Shown: positions 12,588 to 25,389 of the stretch, one piece after another | Layout: each line of letters begins with the position of its first letter | Position numbering within the stretch: the stretch's first letter is position 1 | Source of the DNA: Chelydra serpentina | Lineage: Eukaryota; Chordata; Testudines; Chelydridae | DNA: 64,000 nucleotides | NCBI GenBank assembly: GCA_037349315.1 | Contig: JBAIAC010000006.1 | Coordinates: forward strand, 54,618,501 to 54,682,500 | Direction of reading: 5' to 3' | Position numbers and translations under genes: made by a program | Notes under the pieces: model-generated | Database searches by the model: none | What the model was told of the DNA's origin: nothing | Seen by the model: the letters and a program-made list of their open reading frames with translations, nothing else

Positions 12588-12887
12588 GGGCTGGTCCACA
12601 CTAACCCCCCAGTTCGAATTAAGATACGCAACTTCAGCTACGTGAATAACGTAGCTGAAGTCGAAGTATCTTAGTTTGAACTAAAAGGTACTTACCGCGG
12701 GTCCAGACGCGGCCGGCAGGCAGGCTCCCCCATCGACTCTGCGTACTCCTCTCGTGGAGCAGGAGTACCGGTGTCGAGGGCGAGCACTTCCGGGATCGAT
12801 TTATCGCGTCTAGACAAGATGCGATAAATCGATCCCAGAAGATCGATTACTTGCTGCCGAACCAGGAGGGTAAGTATAGATGTACCC
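12588..12887. mobile_element. Harbinger-like MITE, 300 bp (TTCGAA subfamily)
   Basis: Left end GGGCTGGTCCACACTAAC, right end AGTATAGATGTACCC. Flanking triplets are TAA and TTA. The interior has an imperfect palindrome around ACGTGAATAACGTAGCTGAA (12631-12680). It is a close sister of 30106-30401 in the same orientation. Confidence 0.82.
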
Positions 12888-14054
12888 TTAGTCACTCCCT
12901 CCTTTCAATGAGGACCTGGTGAGAGAATCTTCAAACTCCCTTGTCTCGGCAGGCGTTCTTGTTGAAGCTGCTGTTTCTCCAGGCTCCACTGTAGAGATTA
13001 CACATGAGGAAGAGGGCTATTGCTATCGTTCCTGAAAGTTGGAAGACCACGACTGGGATTCTCTAGAGAAAACTATCCAACTCCAAAATCATCTCTTGAG
13101 TTGTAAGTTTCTGAAGTCTGAGAAGATCCTTCCCGCATATGATATTTCACGGTGGGCCCTCATCTGGGTGTGAACGATCTCAGAAAATGGGTGCTTGAGA
13201 TTCAGAAAAGGCTCCACAGTAGAACTCACTTATTGTCCCTGGGGATTAATCATGGAAACAAATCTGGCACAATATACCATTTACCTTCTTGGGTCTCAAC
13301 CTATGCTTGTTATAAAATAGCTTATGTTAGACTCCAGCACTTTGCTGAATCTGGCATTTGCCACCTCTGACTGAAGTGGGGCTGCTAATGCTTAAGTTTA
13401 GGCATATTCTTAAATACTCTGATTTGGGACCCCGCCCCGTTCCTCTTTCAAAGGAGAGGCAATCTGGACTTTTCCTCTCCATTCTGGGAGATATTGCAAA
13501 ACATTCTTGCATGATGTAAGTCATTCCCCTGGGAAGAATTTCTAATGTAGTTCTAACATCCTTACATCGGTGGGTACTAATCTGGTCCTTCCAAAACTCT
13601 TTATATTCTTTCCACTAAAATATCTTACCCATCACACTTCTTTTTTCAGACTTTTTATTTTTCTTTCTATAATCACAGCTCAATTGGCTGATATATTTAC
13701 GCACACATTTGTGTGCATACTTTTTAAAAATTATGACCGCTTTGGTGTGTGTATAATCGAGTGCTCATTTAAAAGATAATTCAATAAAAACGTACATTTA
13801 AAAACTGACTAAAATTGTTGCTCCCCTAATTTTCAGTATCAAATTTTCCAAAACTAAATATTGTCTAGTTAAAAGCTTGCTTCTAAAGTTACCAATTTTT
13901 TAAAAAAATTGGTTTGCATTGTAGCCATTTTCTATTAAATGTTTTTAAAGCCAAATTTATTGGCACATGTCCAGAGTTCTTAAAATGCTGTGTACTGTAG
14001 CTATGATCTTAAAACTACAGTATAGGTACTGAAATTTAATTATTCCCACACAAA
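12888..14054. other. non-coding stretch, nothing recognised
   Basis: No gene, transposon termini or splice-bounded exon identified. Confidence 0.45.
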
Positions 14055-15640
14055 TTACTTGACGGAATCCCAGCTGAAGTGCTGAAACACTGTGGTTCTA
14101 CACTCAACAAAGCTTTGCTAGACCTATTTACTATTTGCTGGGAAAATGAGATGATTTTATCCCAGGATTTCAAAGATGCCAAAATCATTACAATCTACAA
14201 GTGCAAAGGGGGCAGACATGACTGCAGCAATTATCATGGCATTTCGCTCCTCTCTATCGCTGGTAAGACCCTTGGTGAGCTGTTGCTGAAAAGGCTTCAG
14301 GTTATTGCAGATGATATACTTCCTGAATCCCAGTATCGTTTTCATTCATCACACAGCACTGCCGATATATTTACCTTATGCCAGTTACAGGAGAAAGCTG
14401 CTGAACAACAAATGCCCCTCTAGTTGCCTTTGTTGACCATAGTAAGGTGTTCGACTCTGTCAGATGCTCTGCTCTGCTCTTTGGTGCATTCTTGCAAAGT
14501 TTGGCTGCCCAGACAAACTAATCAACCTTATCTACTGCTTCCATGACAACATGCAGGCCCATGTACCAGTTGGTACCAACTAATCTGATCCCTTTCCTGT
14601 AACCCATGGGGTTTAACAGGGCTCTGTGCTTGCCCCTATGCTATTTACTTTGTTTTTGTCTGTAGTGCTAGAAGTCACCGCACGTACTACCACTGCAGGT
14701 GTTGCTCTAACAACATGATTTAATGGTAGATTTCTAAACTTCCGCCGATTCAAGGACAAAAGCAAATCCCAGTAAAGTGAAGTAAAGGACCTATTGTATG
14801 CCGACGACTCAATGTTTGTTGCCTTTCCGAGAACGACCTGCAATGTTTTGCTGAATTTCTTTGCCTATGCTTTATCTATTTATTGGCCTCTGTATTAATG
14901 TGAAAAAACCCAAGTCCTGTACCAACCATCTTCTGACCACTTACAATCACTGCCAGAAATAAAATTGAACAGCTGCCAATTAAACAATATCAAGTCCTTC
15001 AGCTATTTAGGTAGCACAGTTACTGATGACCTCAACATTGAAAAAGAACTTTCAGTATGCTTAGTCAGCTGCCTCTGCTTTTGGTTGTCTACAGAAAGAC
15101 TATGGACAAGACGGGGAGGAGGGGGGAAAGTGTCCTTAAAATGCCAAGTTTACAGAGATGTTGTGATTCCTTGTCTTCTAAAGTCATTGGAGACCTGTGC
15201 CCTTTATCATCTTATTCAAAAACTTAACTGTCTGCAACGATGCCACCTATGCAGCAAGATGGGAATCACATGGTCTGACAAAATCACCAACAGTGAAGTA
15301 CTACAGCTGGCAGCCATGCTAAGCATGGAAGCTATGCTAGCACGGAGGCAAATGACCTGAGCTGGCCATATTATACATATGGATAGCAATCGACTGCCTA
15401 AGGGGTTCTGTATAGTGAATTTGAAAATGGGACGGCCAGCCTTCCTACTGCCTAACTCCGCTACAAGGATTGCATCAAGCAGCTCGTACAGTCTGCTGGG
15501 ATGGACTTAATGATGTGGGAGGATATGGACCATGACAGGCAAGCTTGGCACTCCATTACAGAGGAAGCAAAATGAGCATACTGTCATGCCACCTTGTCCA
15601 ACAGTAGGAGGGAACATAGACACAACTTGCCCTGGCACGT
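14055..15640 (+). pseudogene. RTE-like LINE reverse transcriptase, decayed
   Basis: The + strand reads DGIPAEVLKHCG, then DAKIITIYKCKG, NYHGISLLSIAGK and ESQYRFHSSHSTADIF, the reverse transcriptase blocks of the same LINE type as 21063-22989. A later block gives FSYLGSTVTDD. Several stops and frameshifts break it, and the palm FADD motif appears only in degraded form near 14800. The 5' endonuclease part is absent. It is older than the copy at 21 kb. Confidence 0.85.
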
Positions 15641-16766
15641 CTCCTAAACCCTACATGTGGAAACTGATTTCCAGTCATAGCCCTACTTGAATACGAATAA
15701 CCGTCATTACATTACAGTCTCTGTGGGGCATTGATGTTACTTTCTTGGGAGCATCGCTGCGAGGGTTGTGTTGGGAAAACTGATTCACCTATTCAGTTGA
15801 ATTCCCCTCCAGCCTGCAGTTTGCTCTTGCATGCCAATCAGAGAGGATGTAGCTCAACCTGCTTTTTGTATGACTGTTGTCTTTATGTAAAACTGCCTTG
15901 CTCACTGTCATGGCATTAGTGATTGATCAGTGGAATATTTGGGTGAAAAATGTCCAGAGGTGATGACTCTTCTGAAACATTGAAATTGTGCTCCTTTTGA
16001 ACGAGAGGATCTAAAAATTTAGGTTCATTTCAGAATGCAATAAGTTTCTACCTGTATTGTGAAAAATTTGGTTTTGCAGTACACACTTACATTATATCCT
16101 TGTTTCTAGTTCCTCAGGAGAGTTAAGGCTTCATTCTTGTTAGAGATTATCATCCTCTACTAGGCCTGTGTTTGTATACAGTTTGAACATTTGCATCTAG
16201 AAGGTTTTACCTACCAGATTATTTAAATAAAGCAATGGTTGGTTGATTTGAAAAGTTTAATTGGAAAAATAAATGGAGTGTATTTGTGCAATTGAGGTTT
16301 AGACTGACTAAGAGTAAAAATGCAGAGAGACTGACCTATGCTTTGTATACGATGTGTATACAAGGAGGAAACTTTTTGAAAGTGTGAATGTTGTCAATCA
16401 AATGGCAGATTAGTCTAGTTAACGGTATGCAGTTGTCTTTTTCTGCTTCAGTTAGCAGTCTTTTAATAATAATGTGTGGTGTCAAATGTGTGCAGCTACT
16501 TACAGAAACACAATGCTTTTTCACTTTGAATATCATGTTCCAATATTAGTTTAATTAACATGCTGAAAGATGTCCGTATATAGTTGTGCACATTCTAAAA
16601 ATAAGTCTGTGCTTCAATCACTAACCTTATTTTGTCAAATGATACTTGAATGATTATATCAACTAAATATTTGGGATAGAGTACCATGTTATTTTACCCT
16701 TCTAGTTTGAATTGATTAGTGACCTGGCTTGAAATCAAGACTTATCTTAACTTGTTCTCATTTCAG
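15641..16766. other. non-coding stretch before SENP6 exon 2
   Basis: AT-rich, no repeat recognised. It ends in the polypyrimidine tract and acceptor of SENP6 coding exon 2. Confidence 0.5.
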
Positions 16767-16860
16767 CTTTGAATAGATCACAATCCAAGAGAGATGGAGG
16801 TTATAAAAATAATTGGAGCTTTGATCACGCAGAAGAAAGTGAAGGAGATGCCGAGAAAGA
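16767..16860 (+). CDS. SENP6: SENP6 coding exon 2 (94 bp)
   Basis: The acceptor is a pyrimidine-rich tract ending TTTCAG and the donor is GTAAGG. The exon starts with the last two bases of a codon, reads 30 whole codons and leaves two bases for the next exon. The peptide contains [15 protein letters not shown] and an acidic EESEGDAEK run, matching the stretch that follows the first 18 or so residues of human SENP6 as I recall it. The region is hydrophilic and probably disordered. The preceding split codon ends in CT, which fits the Ala expected there if the upstream exon ends in G. The exon lies about 1.1 kb after a decayed RTE-like LINE, and the next intron is 10.8 kb. Confidence 0.9.
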
Positions 16861-19642
16861 GTAAGGATATTTTTATCTGGGTTATTGAACATAAAAGTGC
16901 TTAATTATAGAAACCTAATTTTTTGTAAATAATTAATAAACTGTAGTATATAATAGTGTGTGTAGAAAATTAGATCCTTAACTTTCTCTTCAGCAATTTA
17001 ATACTAATTTAAGAAAAATCTGTTTTGGAAGAACTGTCCATTCTTAATTATTCCTAGACAAAAACATGCATTCAAATGGAGTTAAGATATAAATCAGTAA
17101 TTTAGGTAAAATAATTGGCAGAGATGTTATAATTATCCCCAAAACAAACCATATAAATTCAGGAAGTTCAGAGTTAAAGGTTAAATTTAAATGAAATCCA
17201 AACATGTTAAGGTAAAGACACATAGAGTTAGGATACCCAAACAATCCTAACTCTGCCCTATAGTGCCTTTCCGCAATAACCATATAATTATGATTAAAAC
17301 ATTTTAGTGTTTGTAGTCTCAGGTTAGATTAAACTGGTTTAAAAAAACAAAACAAAACTAGGTTCTCCCCTCAATACCATATTGTTAAACACTGGAGAGG
17401 TTGTCTTTGTTCCCTCACTGTACACTTCTATACCTTACATGTTTGGTTTGTAATACTTGTTTTTTAAAATAATTATCCCATCTTTCTCACATATTTTACC
17501 CTAAATTACTGATATGTTTTCTCAAACTTAATGTAGCTTTCTGCCTGGGAAATTTCTTGGTTTCCAAAAATTATATATGACTTTTAAATTGCGGTTGGGC
17601 GTATCTGGTGGATAGCGTAGCTTTTGAAAAAGAAATATTTAGGACCAATGGTCCTTTCTTGGAATTTTAAAAATAAAAGTTAATGTATAAGCTGAAGAAT
17701 AAAATCATCTGCTCTAGAGAAACTCATGAAGAATCACCCTCTTTCAAACTGGGCACTCTTCCTGTTGCTCCCAAAGGGAGTGAAGCCAAGTTGCCCTCAG
17801 CAAGATGATAATCCTCTATGCTGTATGGGGAGAGGAACACTCTGAAGAGTAGGTGAATGGAGGCAGTGGCCATTTTTGGAAAGGCAACCTTTCTTAGTCC
17901 CATTGAGGTCGAAAGGAGATGACAATCATTTTGGAGGAGGGTAATTTTCATGGAACCTTTTGAAGGAGATTGTGCCAGGCTTGCTGAAGAATAATAAGCT
18001 TTCATTTATGAATTAAACATCAAAATGTGATCTTCAATAAATAAGATAATTCATCCTGTTTTTCCCCAAATGTACCCAATATGCAAAACTTCAGTGAGTT
18101 TTAACTGTGTGGATAAACTGTGTTTTTATTTATTAAGATCATTCAGTGGGGTCTAAAAAGTCGACAGTAGCTTGCTAAATTTCTTAAAGGAATTCCCTCT
18201 CTGAATTTCAGAGAATTTAGAAGCAAATCTGTTAGCATTTAAAAAAAATTAACTAAAAACTATAATTTTGAAGATGCTATTGTATTTTTATGCCTATCAA
18301 GCAAAGAGGTTGAATTCTTGTTTTAAATGCTGAATTTTAACTATAGAGCCACAAATGGCCCTCCATAATATCCTCAGCAGGTGTTACATCACTGCGTAGA
18401 CTCAGGAGCAATAGTTATTTTCCACTACCCCAGCGTATGGAGTAAGGTAGTGGAGAAGGCAGACATATTGTTTCCACCTTTGCTTGCAATAGCAAGCTGT
18501 GCTTGGAGATCTGTCAAAAGCATCAAAAAAATTACATTTCTTGAAACAAAGCCATAGACACACAATCCAGTTAATTTTACTGTTTCTTTTTAAAATGCAA
18601 AAAATATTCTAAAATTCTTAATAGTTGAGTAGTTATTAGTTGAATATCTTAAAATTAAAGAAAGCAGAGGAAGAGAATGAGAAGCATTTGTGAAGCAAAG
18701 GGGAGAGAAGATATTTTCAATGAGATTTGAAAATAGATGTAGAGTCTCTTGGATTGAGAGCCCCAAGAATACTGTTCCAGTAGTGTGTGAGAGGGCTTTT
18801 ATATCAGTAGTGGCAAAATTCTGTGGAAGGACAAAAGCAGGCAGAAGAAGCTATGAGGGAAGCAAATACAAGAAAACAACCACCTCCTCCCCCCATGGTA
18901 TGCATGCTTAACACACACAGTATGTTAAGTTATTAGAAATAATACCGTATGTTCATTGAATAGCAAGCATTGAGATCCCCTTGTTGAAATGGAGGTTTGT
19001 CAGAAATTTAGAAAAGCCCTCATTAAAAGGTTGCACTTATAAAATAACATATTCTTAATTAATTTCCTTACTGTGCTATTTAATACTTTTTTTAATTGCC
19101 AGTTTTAATAGTTTAATTTATTTAATTAATTTTAGTGTGAAGTATTGGTTGTGTGGGTGGTTTGTTTTTTTTAGTTTTTTTTTTATTTTAATATGCTGGC
19201 TGTTTGTTTAGTTTTGATTTTTACTCCTCTTTGAAAAATGAAAATGATACATGAGGAGATGATTTTTTTTTTTCTTCCAGTAATTTCCTACTAGCCTCTG
19301 GCTGCCTTCAAAAGTTGACTTCTCAGCATCGAATGAGACTTGTATTTAGTGGTAGCCCCAGTAAAATCTCTGACGAGTCATTGGGTAGCACATGTTTTCA
19401 TAGTGAATCTGTTCTCTAATTAATTTTAAACCAGTATTTCTGAATGGTTGTACATTCCCACAAAATAGGTCCAGCAGACAGCAGTGTAAGTATTGTATAT
19501 GAAAATATAAGACTACAGGACTCAACTTTTATTTGGATAAGTGATATTTCACACCTTTGGAGACTTTTGTTTATGAATTTTTCACAGGTCTGATAGCACT
19601 GATTCATAACCACTTAGTTTTCTTCTCGTTTATATAACACAT
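16861..19642. other. intronic AT-rich DNA, nothing recognised
   Basis: Part of the intron between SENP6 coding exons 2 and 3. Homopolymer T and A runs are frequent (19140-19280). No exon or transposon ends were recognised. Confidence 0.5.
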
Positions 19643-19653
19643 AGAAGCTATTG

Positions 19654-21062
19654 TTTTCACCTGTTGCAGACTTTAGTGACACTCTCCACTTCTTTGTGGG
19701 TCCCATGGCCTCCTTGATGCCAGCATACATTCCCCTGATGTTTCCAGTGTCAGCAGATAGTTGAATGCTCCGGCAGAGCTGGAGCCAGGAATCATTTGCA
19801 CACTGTCGAGCTAGTCTCTGTACTTTGCTCCTGGCAAATCAATACTCTTGTAGAGTCCTCTGACTGGGGGAACGCTTGTACTCCAGGTGAACAGCGCGAC
19901 GTTCTTCAATGGCTGGAGTGAGTGTGGCGGAGTTGGCCTCAAACTAGTCATTATTCATGTTTTGTTTCTTTCCAAAAACTTTGATGGCTGTGCTGTGTAC
20001 TGCGTCTCTGATGTGGTCTCATCTCTCTTTGGCGCAGCCACCAGGAGGCATACAGTTCAGCACCTCGGAGAGCTCATGGGTGAATTTCTCTGCCTTGTCT
20101 GGGTGTGCGGTCTTGCTCACATCGATGCGGGGTTTTCCTTCTGGCCTAGAGCGGTGGATCTTCTTTGGCTGTAGCCTCATCTTGCTGCACACCAGCGAGT
20201 GATCACTGTCGCAGTCAGCACTGTGGAAGGTGCGAGTAAGCAGGACGCGCTTCAAGGCAGACCGCCTGATGATGATCAGGTCGAGTTGGTGCCAGTGCAT
20301 GGAGCGAGGGTGTCTCCAGGACACTTTGTGTTGAGGCTTTGTCTGGAAGAATGAGTTGGTGATGCTGAGGTCATGGTACGAGCACAGTTCCAGAAGTCGT
20401 TGTCCATTCTCATTCATTTCTCCAATGCCAAACTTTCCAAGACAGGTTGGCCAAAAGTCGTGGTCAGCGCCCACTCCGGTGTTGAAGTCACCCAGTAGTA
20501 TCAAGTGCTCTTCTTTAGGGATACTCCTGATGATCGTGTCTAACTGATCATAGAACTCATCCTTGGTATCCCTGTTGGCGCCGAGTGTTGGTGCATACAC
20601 GCTGATCAGGTTGAGGGGTCCAGTGGATGTGTGGAGTCGGAGTGATAAGTCTTTCAGTTCCTTGTTGACCAGGTTCCACCATCCCCCAGTAAAGAATTTC
20701 TCACGGCAAATCCTACACCACACACTCTGATTTCTTCGGCACTCTTCCCTTGCCAGAAGAACATATAGTTCTTTTCCCTGAGAGTCCCAGCGTCTGGCAG
20801 CCGTGTCTCCTGCAAAGCGACTATGTCGCTTTGGAGTCGTGCTAGCTCATCTTTGATGACTGCAGTCTTCCGAACATCGCTGATTGCCTGAAGATCTTGT
20901 GATAGCCCAGTTGTCATGGTCCGTACGTTCCAGCATCCTAACTTGAGGGCTGGTTTCTTAAATGTTGGTTTTCTTTTGTTGTTGCCTGGTGCATGGTTCG
21001 CAGTCCACTTCTTGGGTACTCACGTACACTAAGCCCCACGCACCCAGTGAAGCAGGTGAACT
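19654..21062 (-). pseudogene. inverted 5' segment: 5'UTR and APE-type endonuclease of the RTE-like LINE
   Basis: Read on the minus strand from about 21062, a short untranslated leader is followed by GCWNVRTM, then IVALQETRLPDAG, GVGFAVRNSL, ISVYAPT, HLILLGDFN, RQLDLI-type text (HQLDLIII) and CDSDHSLV. These are the conserved blocks of APE-like endonucleases, with the E, DFN and DH residues present. A frameshift near 20670-20690 splits the domain, and three stops lie in the linker between 19720 and 20030. The join to the forward segment is near 21055-21075. In an intact element the enzyme nicks target DNA for reverse transcription. Confidence 0.88.
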
Positions 21063-22989
21063 GTGGTAGGACAACATCCAGGACAAGGGCAAGCAGATGG
21101 ATAGATGGGTGGAGCACTACTCTGAAGTGTACTCCAGGCAAAACACCATCACCGAAGCTGCCCTCAATACTGTGGATGGTTTTTCCGTTGAAACTGAGCT
21201 GGACGAGAAGCCCACCATGGAAGAACTGAAGAAAGTCATTGAGAGCTTGTCCACAGGAAAGGCTCCAGGAAAGGATGGCATCCCACCAGAAGTTATCAAG
21301 TGTGGCATCAACGTCCTCCTAGAACACCTCCACGACCTCCTTTGTCAGTGCTGGGACGAAGGTTATGAGAGACGCCAACATCGTGACCCTCTACAAGAAC
21401 AAGGGTGATAGAAGCGACTGCAACAACTACAGAGGCATATCGTTCCTGAGTGTTGTGGGTAAAGTCTTCGCACGCGTGATCCTGAATAGACTGCAGAAGC
21501 TTGCTGACAGAGTTTACCCAGAGTCACAGTGTGGGTTCCGAGCAGGGAGATCCACAACCGACATGGTTTTCTCCTTAAGGCAGCTGCAAGAGAAATGCAG
21601 AGAACAGCACAAGCTGCTATTCCTTGCTTTCATAGACCTGACCAAAGCTTTCGACCTTGTGAACAGAGATGGGCTGTTCAAGATCCTGGTAAAGGTTGGC
21701 TGCCCACCGAAGCTGCTGAGCGTGATCCAGTCTTTTCACGACAACATGAAAGGCACAGTACTGTATGATGGCTCGGCCTCCGATGCCTTCGACATCCACA
21801 GTGGAGTAAAACAAGGCTGCGTTCTCGCTCCCACACTCTTCAGCATCTTCTTTGCAGCATTGCTGAAACGTGCCTTTGGAAATTCCTCAGAGGGAGTCTA
21901 TCTCCACACCCGGTCTGACGGGAGACTTTTCAATCTGGCTCGACTAAAGGCCAAAAGCAAGGTACGGGAGGCAACAATCAGAGACATGCTGTTTGCAGAC
22001 GACGCTGCCCTGGCCACCCACACAGAAACCGATCTTCAGCATCTGATTGACTGCTTTTCCAGAGCTTGCGAAGAGTTCGGGTTGACAATCAGTCTTCAGA
22101 AGACCAAAGTTATGGCCCAGGATGCAGAACATCCAAGCATTGCCATCAATGTCTATGTGCTAGAGGTGGTCAGTCAGTTCACCTACCTTGGATCTACCAT
22201 CACGGACAACCTCTCACTGGACCCTGAGATCAACCGTAGAATCAGCAAGGCCTTCACAATTTTGGCCAGATTGTCAGAGAGTATGGAACAACAACATGCT
22301 GACCATCAACACAAAGGTCGCTGTGTACCGTGCATGTGTGTTAAACACTCTTCTCTACGCCAGCGAAACTTGGACCCTCTACGCTTTGCAAGAAAAGAGA
22401 CTGAACACCTTCCACATGCGCTGCCTCCGTCGCATACTCGATCACTTGGAGTGATCGAATAACGAACAAAGAGGTGCTGGAATGTGCCAAGATCTCCAGC
22501 ATGTTCACTCTCCTCCGTCAACGCCGCCTCAGATGGCTTGGCCATCTAAGTCGTATGGAAGATGGACAGATCCCCAAAGACCTGTTGTATGCCGAACTTG
22601 CCTCCGGAAACAGAGCTACAGGACGGCCCCACCTTCGCTTCAAGGATGTTTGTAAGAGGGACCTGAAGACTGTTCAAATCGACATCAACAGCTGGGAAGA
22701 GCTCGCCCAGGACAGATGCAGATGGAGACACGCTCTGACCACTGGATTGAAAACTGGCGAAGACAAGCTGTGGCAGCTTGCTGAGGAAAAGCGGGTTCAA
22801 CGAAAAAGGAAGCAGCGGCTCCAACCCACAGCTGACACCGCCTTCAAATGCAGCAAATGCAATCGAGACTGCCACTCTTGTGTGGGGTTCACAGCCACAA
22901 CAGACGCTGCACAACCATCAACTAAACATTCCCCATGGGCGCATATTCATCGTCTCTCGAGACTAACGGACGCCAACAACAACAACAAC
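21063..22989 (+). pseudogene. forward 3' segment: reverse transcriptase and C-terminal domain of the RTE-like LINE
   Basis: The reading starts at QDKGKQMDRWVEHYSE and runs through GKAPGKDGIPPEVIK, NYRGISFLSVVGKV, ESQCGFRAGRSTTDMVFS, FLAFIDLTKAFD, GVKQGCVLAPTLFSIFF and MLFADDAALATH, so all main reverse transcriptase blocks including the FADD catalytic motif are visible. Frameshifts occur near 21360 and 22285 and a stop near 22460. The C-terminal part (22474 onward) has RLRWLGHLSRM, LRFKDVCKRDLK and a FKCSKCNRDCHSC zinc-cluster-like stretch. The 365-codon uninterrupted core suggests a fairly young insertion. The 3' end is (CAA)5. Confidence 0.9.
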
Positions 22990-23000
22990 AGAAGCTATTG

Positions 23001-23390
23001 AGTATTGTAACTGTGTTTTTCCTATTCCTCCTTCCTTTTTTTGTATATAGTCTATTTTTATAAAGGTACAGCTCTATACAGGGTCCATTGTGTTTAAAGC
23101 TTCTTCGATAGAAACCATCTTTCTCTTTCTGCTTTCCTCCATAGTTAGGAGTTTGAGTTTTATGTGCATCTTATATATGTAGCTGCTGACAGAACCCTAA
23201 GCTACATAGAACATAATTCTTCAAATGTAGATACAAAAGCAGTTGAAGGTTGTTAAGCTTGTTTTTAATTTCTGTATTTATTTTTTGCGAAGAAAAAGAA
23301 ATAAAAATACTATGAATCTTTGACCCACCTACTTCCTACATCCCATATCTTAACCTCCTTAATCTTGAGCTCAGAATAAAATCTAAATGT
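23001..23390. other. intronic AT-rich DNA, nothing recognised
   Basis: Follows the right target duplication of the LINE. No feature seen. Confidence 0.5.
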
Positions 23391-24033
23391 TAGGGCTGTC
23401 AATCGCAAAACAAATTAAAAAATAGTTTGTGATTAATTGCCATTTTAGTCATACTATTAAACAATAGAATACCAATTTAAATTTATTATAAGTATTTTGT
23501 ATGTTTTTCTACCTTTTCAAATATATTGATTTAAATTATAACACAAAATATTAAGTGTACCGTGCTCACTTTATATTTTTATTACAAATATTTGCCCTGT
23601 AAAAAAGATAAAATAAATTGTATTTTCCAATTCGCCTCATAAAACTCTATTCAGTCATAGTTCTTGTTCAGCCAATTGCTAAGACAAACAAGTTTGCTTA
23701 CATTTATGGGAGATAATGCCTGCTTCCTCTAAAAGTGAGAACAGGCATTCGCATGGCACTGTTGTAACCGGCATGACAAGGTATTTACATGCCAGATATG
23801 CTAAACATTGGTATGCCCTTTCATGCTTCAACTTGTAGGCTTTAAAGTTTTACACTTTTATTTTTGAGTGCAGTTATGTAAAAAATAAAAAACGTTATAT
23901 TTGTAAGTTGCACTTTCATGATAGAGATTGTTACAGTACTTGTATAATTTAAATTGGTATTCTATTTTTGTTTAACAGTTTGATTAAAACTGCAATTAAT
24001 TGTGACTTTTTTTGTTATAGTCTGATAGCCCTA
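23391..24033. mobile_element. hAT-like non-autonomous element, 643 bp
   Basis: Inverted termini TAGGGCTGTCAATCGC and GTCTGATAGCCCTA. The flanking octamers CTAAATGT and CTAAACTT agree at 6 of 8 positions, fitting an old hAT-type 8-bp duplication. Subterminal GTGATTAATTGC and GCAATTAATTGTGAC are also inverted. The interior is AT-rich with no transposase text. Confidence 0.8.
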
Positions 24034-24744
24034 CTAAACTTCCCTCTGTGGAAATTATAGGAGATACAGAAAGGGAAGCTAAGTTTACTGTATGTTATCA
24101 GAGACTTTTAAAGTTGTACTGATTCAACGGTGACTATATAGACTTAAGAGTCTGTCTTTTTTCTTAACTATTTGTAGTTATCCATGTTAGGCCTGTGTTA
24201 GTCCATTTTTGTTTAAACCCTGCCTCCCTTATTTTTGTCTAAATGTTATTGTGGCTTTCATTTAATGATGTTTATCCCCTTAACAACTTATTAGTATGTT
24301 ATGCTGGTCTAATACATTTTTATTTGTTACAAATGTTGACAGAGTTTTGGAGAGAAATCTCTGGAAAATATTGAATTTGACAGTAACTGTCCTTCCTGTC
24401 TCTCTAGATTTTCTTTAGTTTTCTAAATGCTTTAAAATACAACTTTATTTTCCCTCCCTCAAAGTGATCATTGTATGTCTGACTGATTTTAGTCCTCAGG
24501 AAACCTGCATAACACTTTCAAAAGATAAGCTTGGAAGCTTAAATTCATTACTATGCTAGACACTAACAATGATGGTCTTAATAAAGACGCTGCATTTATG
24601 GCTTATTACAACTATCTGTAACCCACCAGCCCTCCCCTTCCTCATGGCTACAGGGGTGTTCAGTGCCACTTGACCTTGAGTGGTCCCTTAAATAGTGTTA
24701 ACTGCTTGTCCTAAATTATCTGTTCCACCTTGTGTTTAGCTGTG
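24034..24744. other. intronic DNA, nothing recognised
   Basis: AT-rich, no open frame or transposon ends of note. Confidence 0.45.
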
Positions 24745-24835
24745 ACATTGAGTACCTTTCCCAGACCTGGAGAAGAGCCTCTGTAGCTTGAAAACTTGTT
24801 TCACCAACAATAGAAGTTGGTCCAATAAAAATATA
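24745..24835 (+). mobile_element. Penelope-like 3'-end fragment
   Basis: Contains CCCAGACCTGGAGAAGAG, then TCACCAACAATAGAAGTTGG and TCCAATAAAA, the same text as the arms at 31612-31857. It is short, single and on the + strand. Confidence 0.6.
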
Positions 24836-25389
24836 TTAGGGGGCTCAGAGTTAGGTAATATAGCATGTTTTTGGTATGTGTCAGAAACAAACAAAACACA
24901 CATTTTTTTTGCATTTTGTTCTCCAGTACTTTTTCTTCTTGCACATATATATAGGTAGGTGATTTCATTGCTTTGGAAAATAAGTGGTGATAGCATCTTT
25001 TGCCTTGTGTCCTTGGTAGAGAGAAAAGGTATTAATTAGAACTGTGCGCATTTACAGTATATCAGTTGTTGCGTGGGGATGGGAAATGTGATGTTTCTAT
25101 CCATTGAATAAACTGCAGGTCTGTACCCAGGGCATTGACTGTTGGTTTTTAATGCCACCTTACCCTATCAAATGCCTTTTCCTCCACACTAATAAGAGAA
25201 GTTGAGAGAGTTCTTCTTGAACGGGGCCAAGTATAATATTCTTAACCTAGTAGCCACTATATATAAATCCAGCTTAGTTTCTCTTGTAGCTTGGCAATAT
25301 TTTGATGTTGATCAGGCATACCTTGACCTCATTCTTTATGTGTAAGTTTTAATAAAGAAATGTGATGAGCATGCGCTACGGTCCTTACC

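Larger units (their letters stand above)
19643..23000 (+). mobile_element. RTE-like LINE insertion with 5' inversion and 11-bp target duplications
   Basis: The perfect direct repeat AGAAGCTATTG lies at 19643-19653 and 22990-23000. Between them is one LINE in two pieces: the 5' untranslated region and endonuclease on the minus strand (19654 to about 21062), then reverse transcriptase and 3' end on the plus strand (about 21063 to 22989), ending in a CAA-repeat tail. The left edge of the inverted piece (GPTKKW..LKSATGE) is the text expected just before the start of the forward piece (IQDKGKQMDRWVEHYSE). This is the layout predicted by twin priming. The family resembles RTE-X-like elements whose endonuclease is often annotated as craniofacial development protein 2. 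Confidence 0.9.

Noticed and set aside
19654..22989. Two separate genes: a craniofacial-development-protein-2-like endonuclease (minus) and a reverse transcriptase gene (plus)
   Set aside because: One set of 11-bp target duplications encloses both, and the two pieces are adjacent parts of one LINE protein; frameshifts and stops interrupt them.
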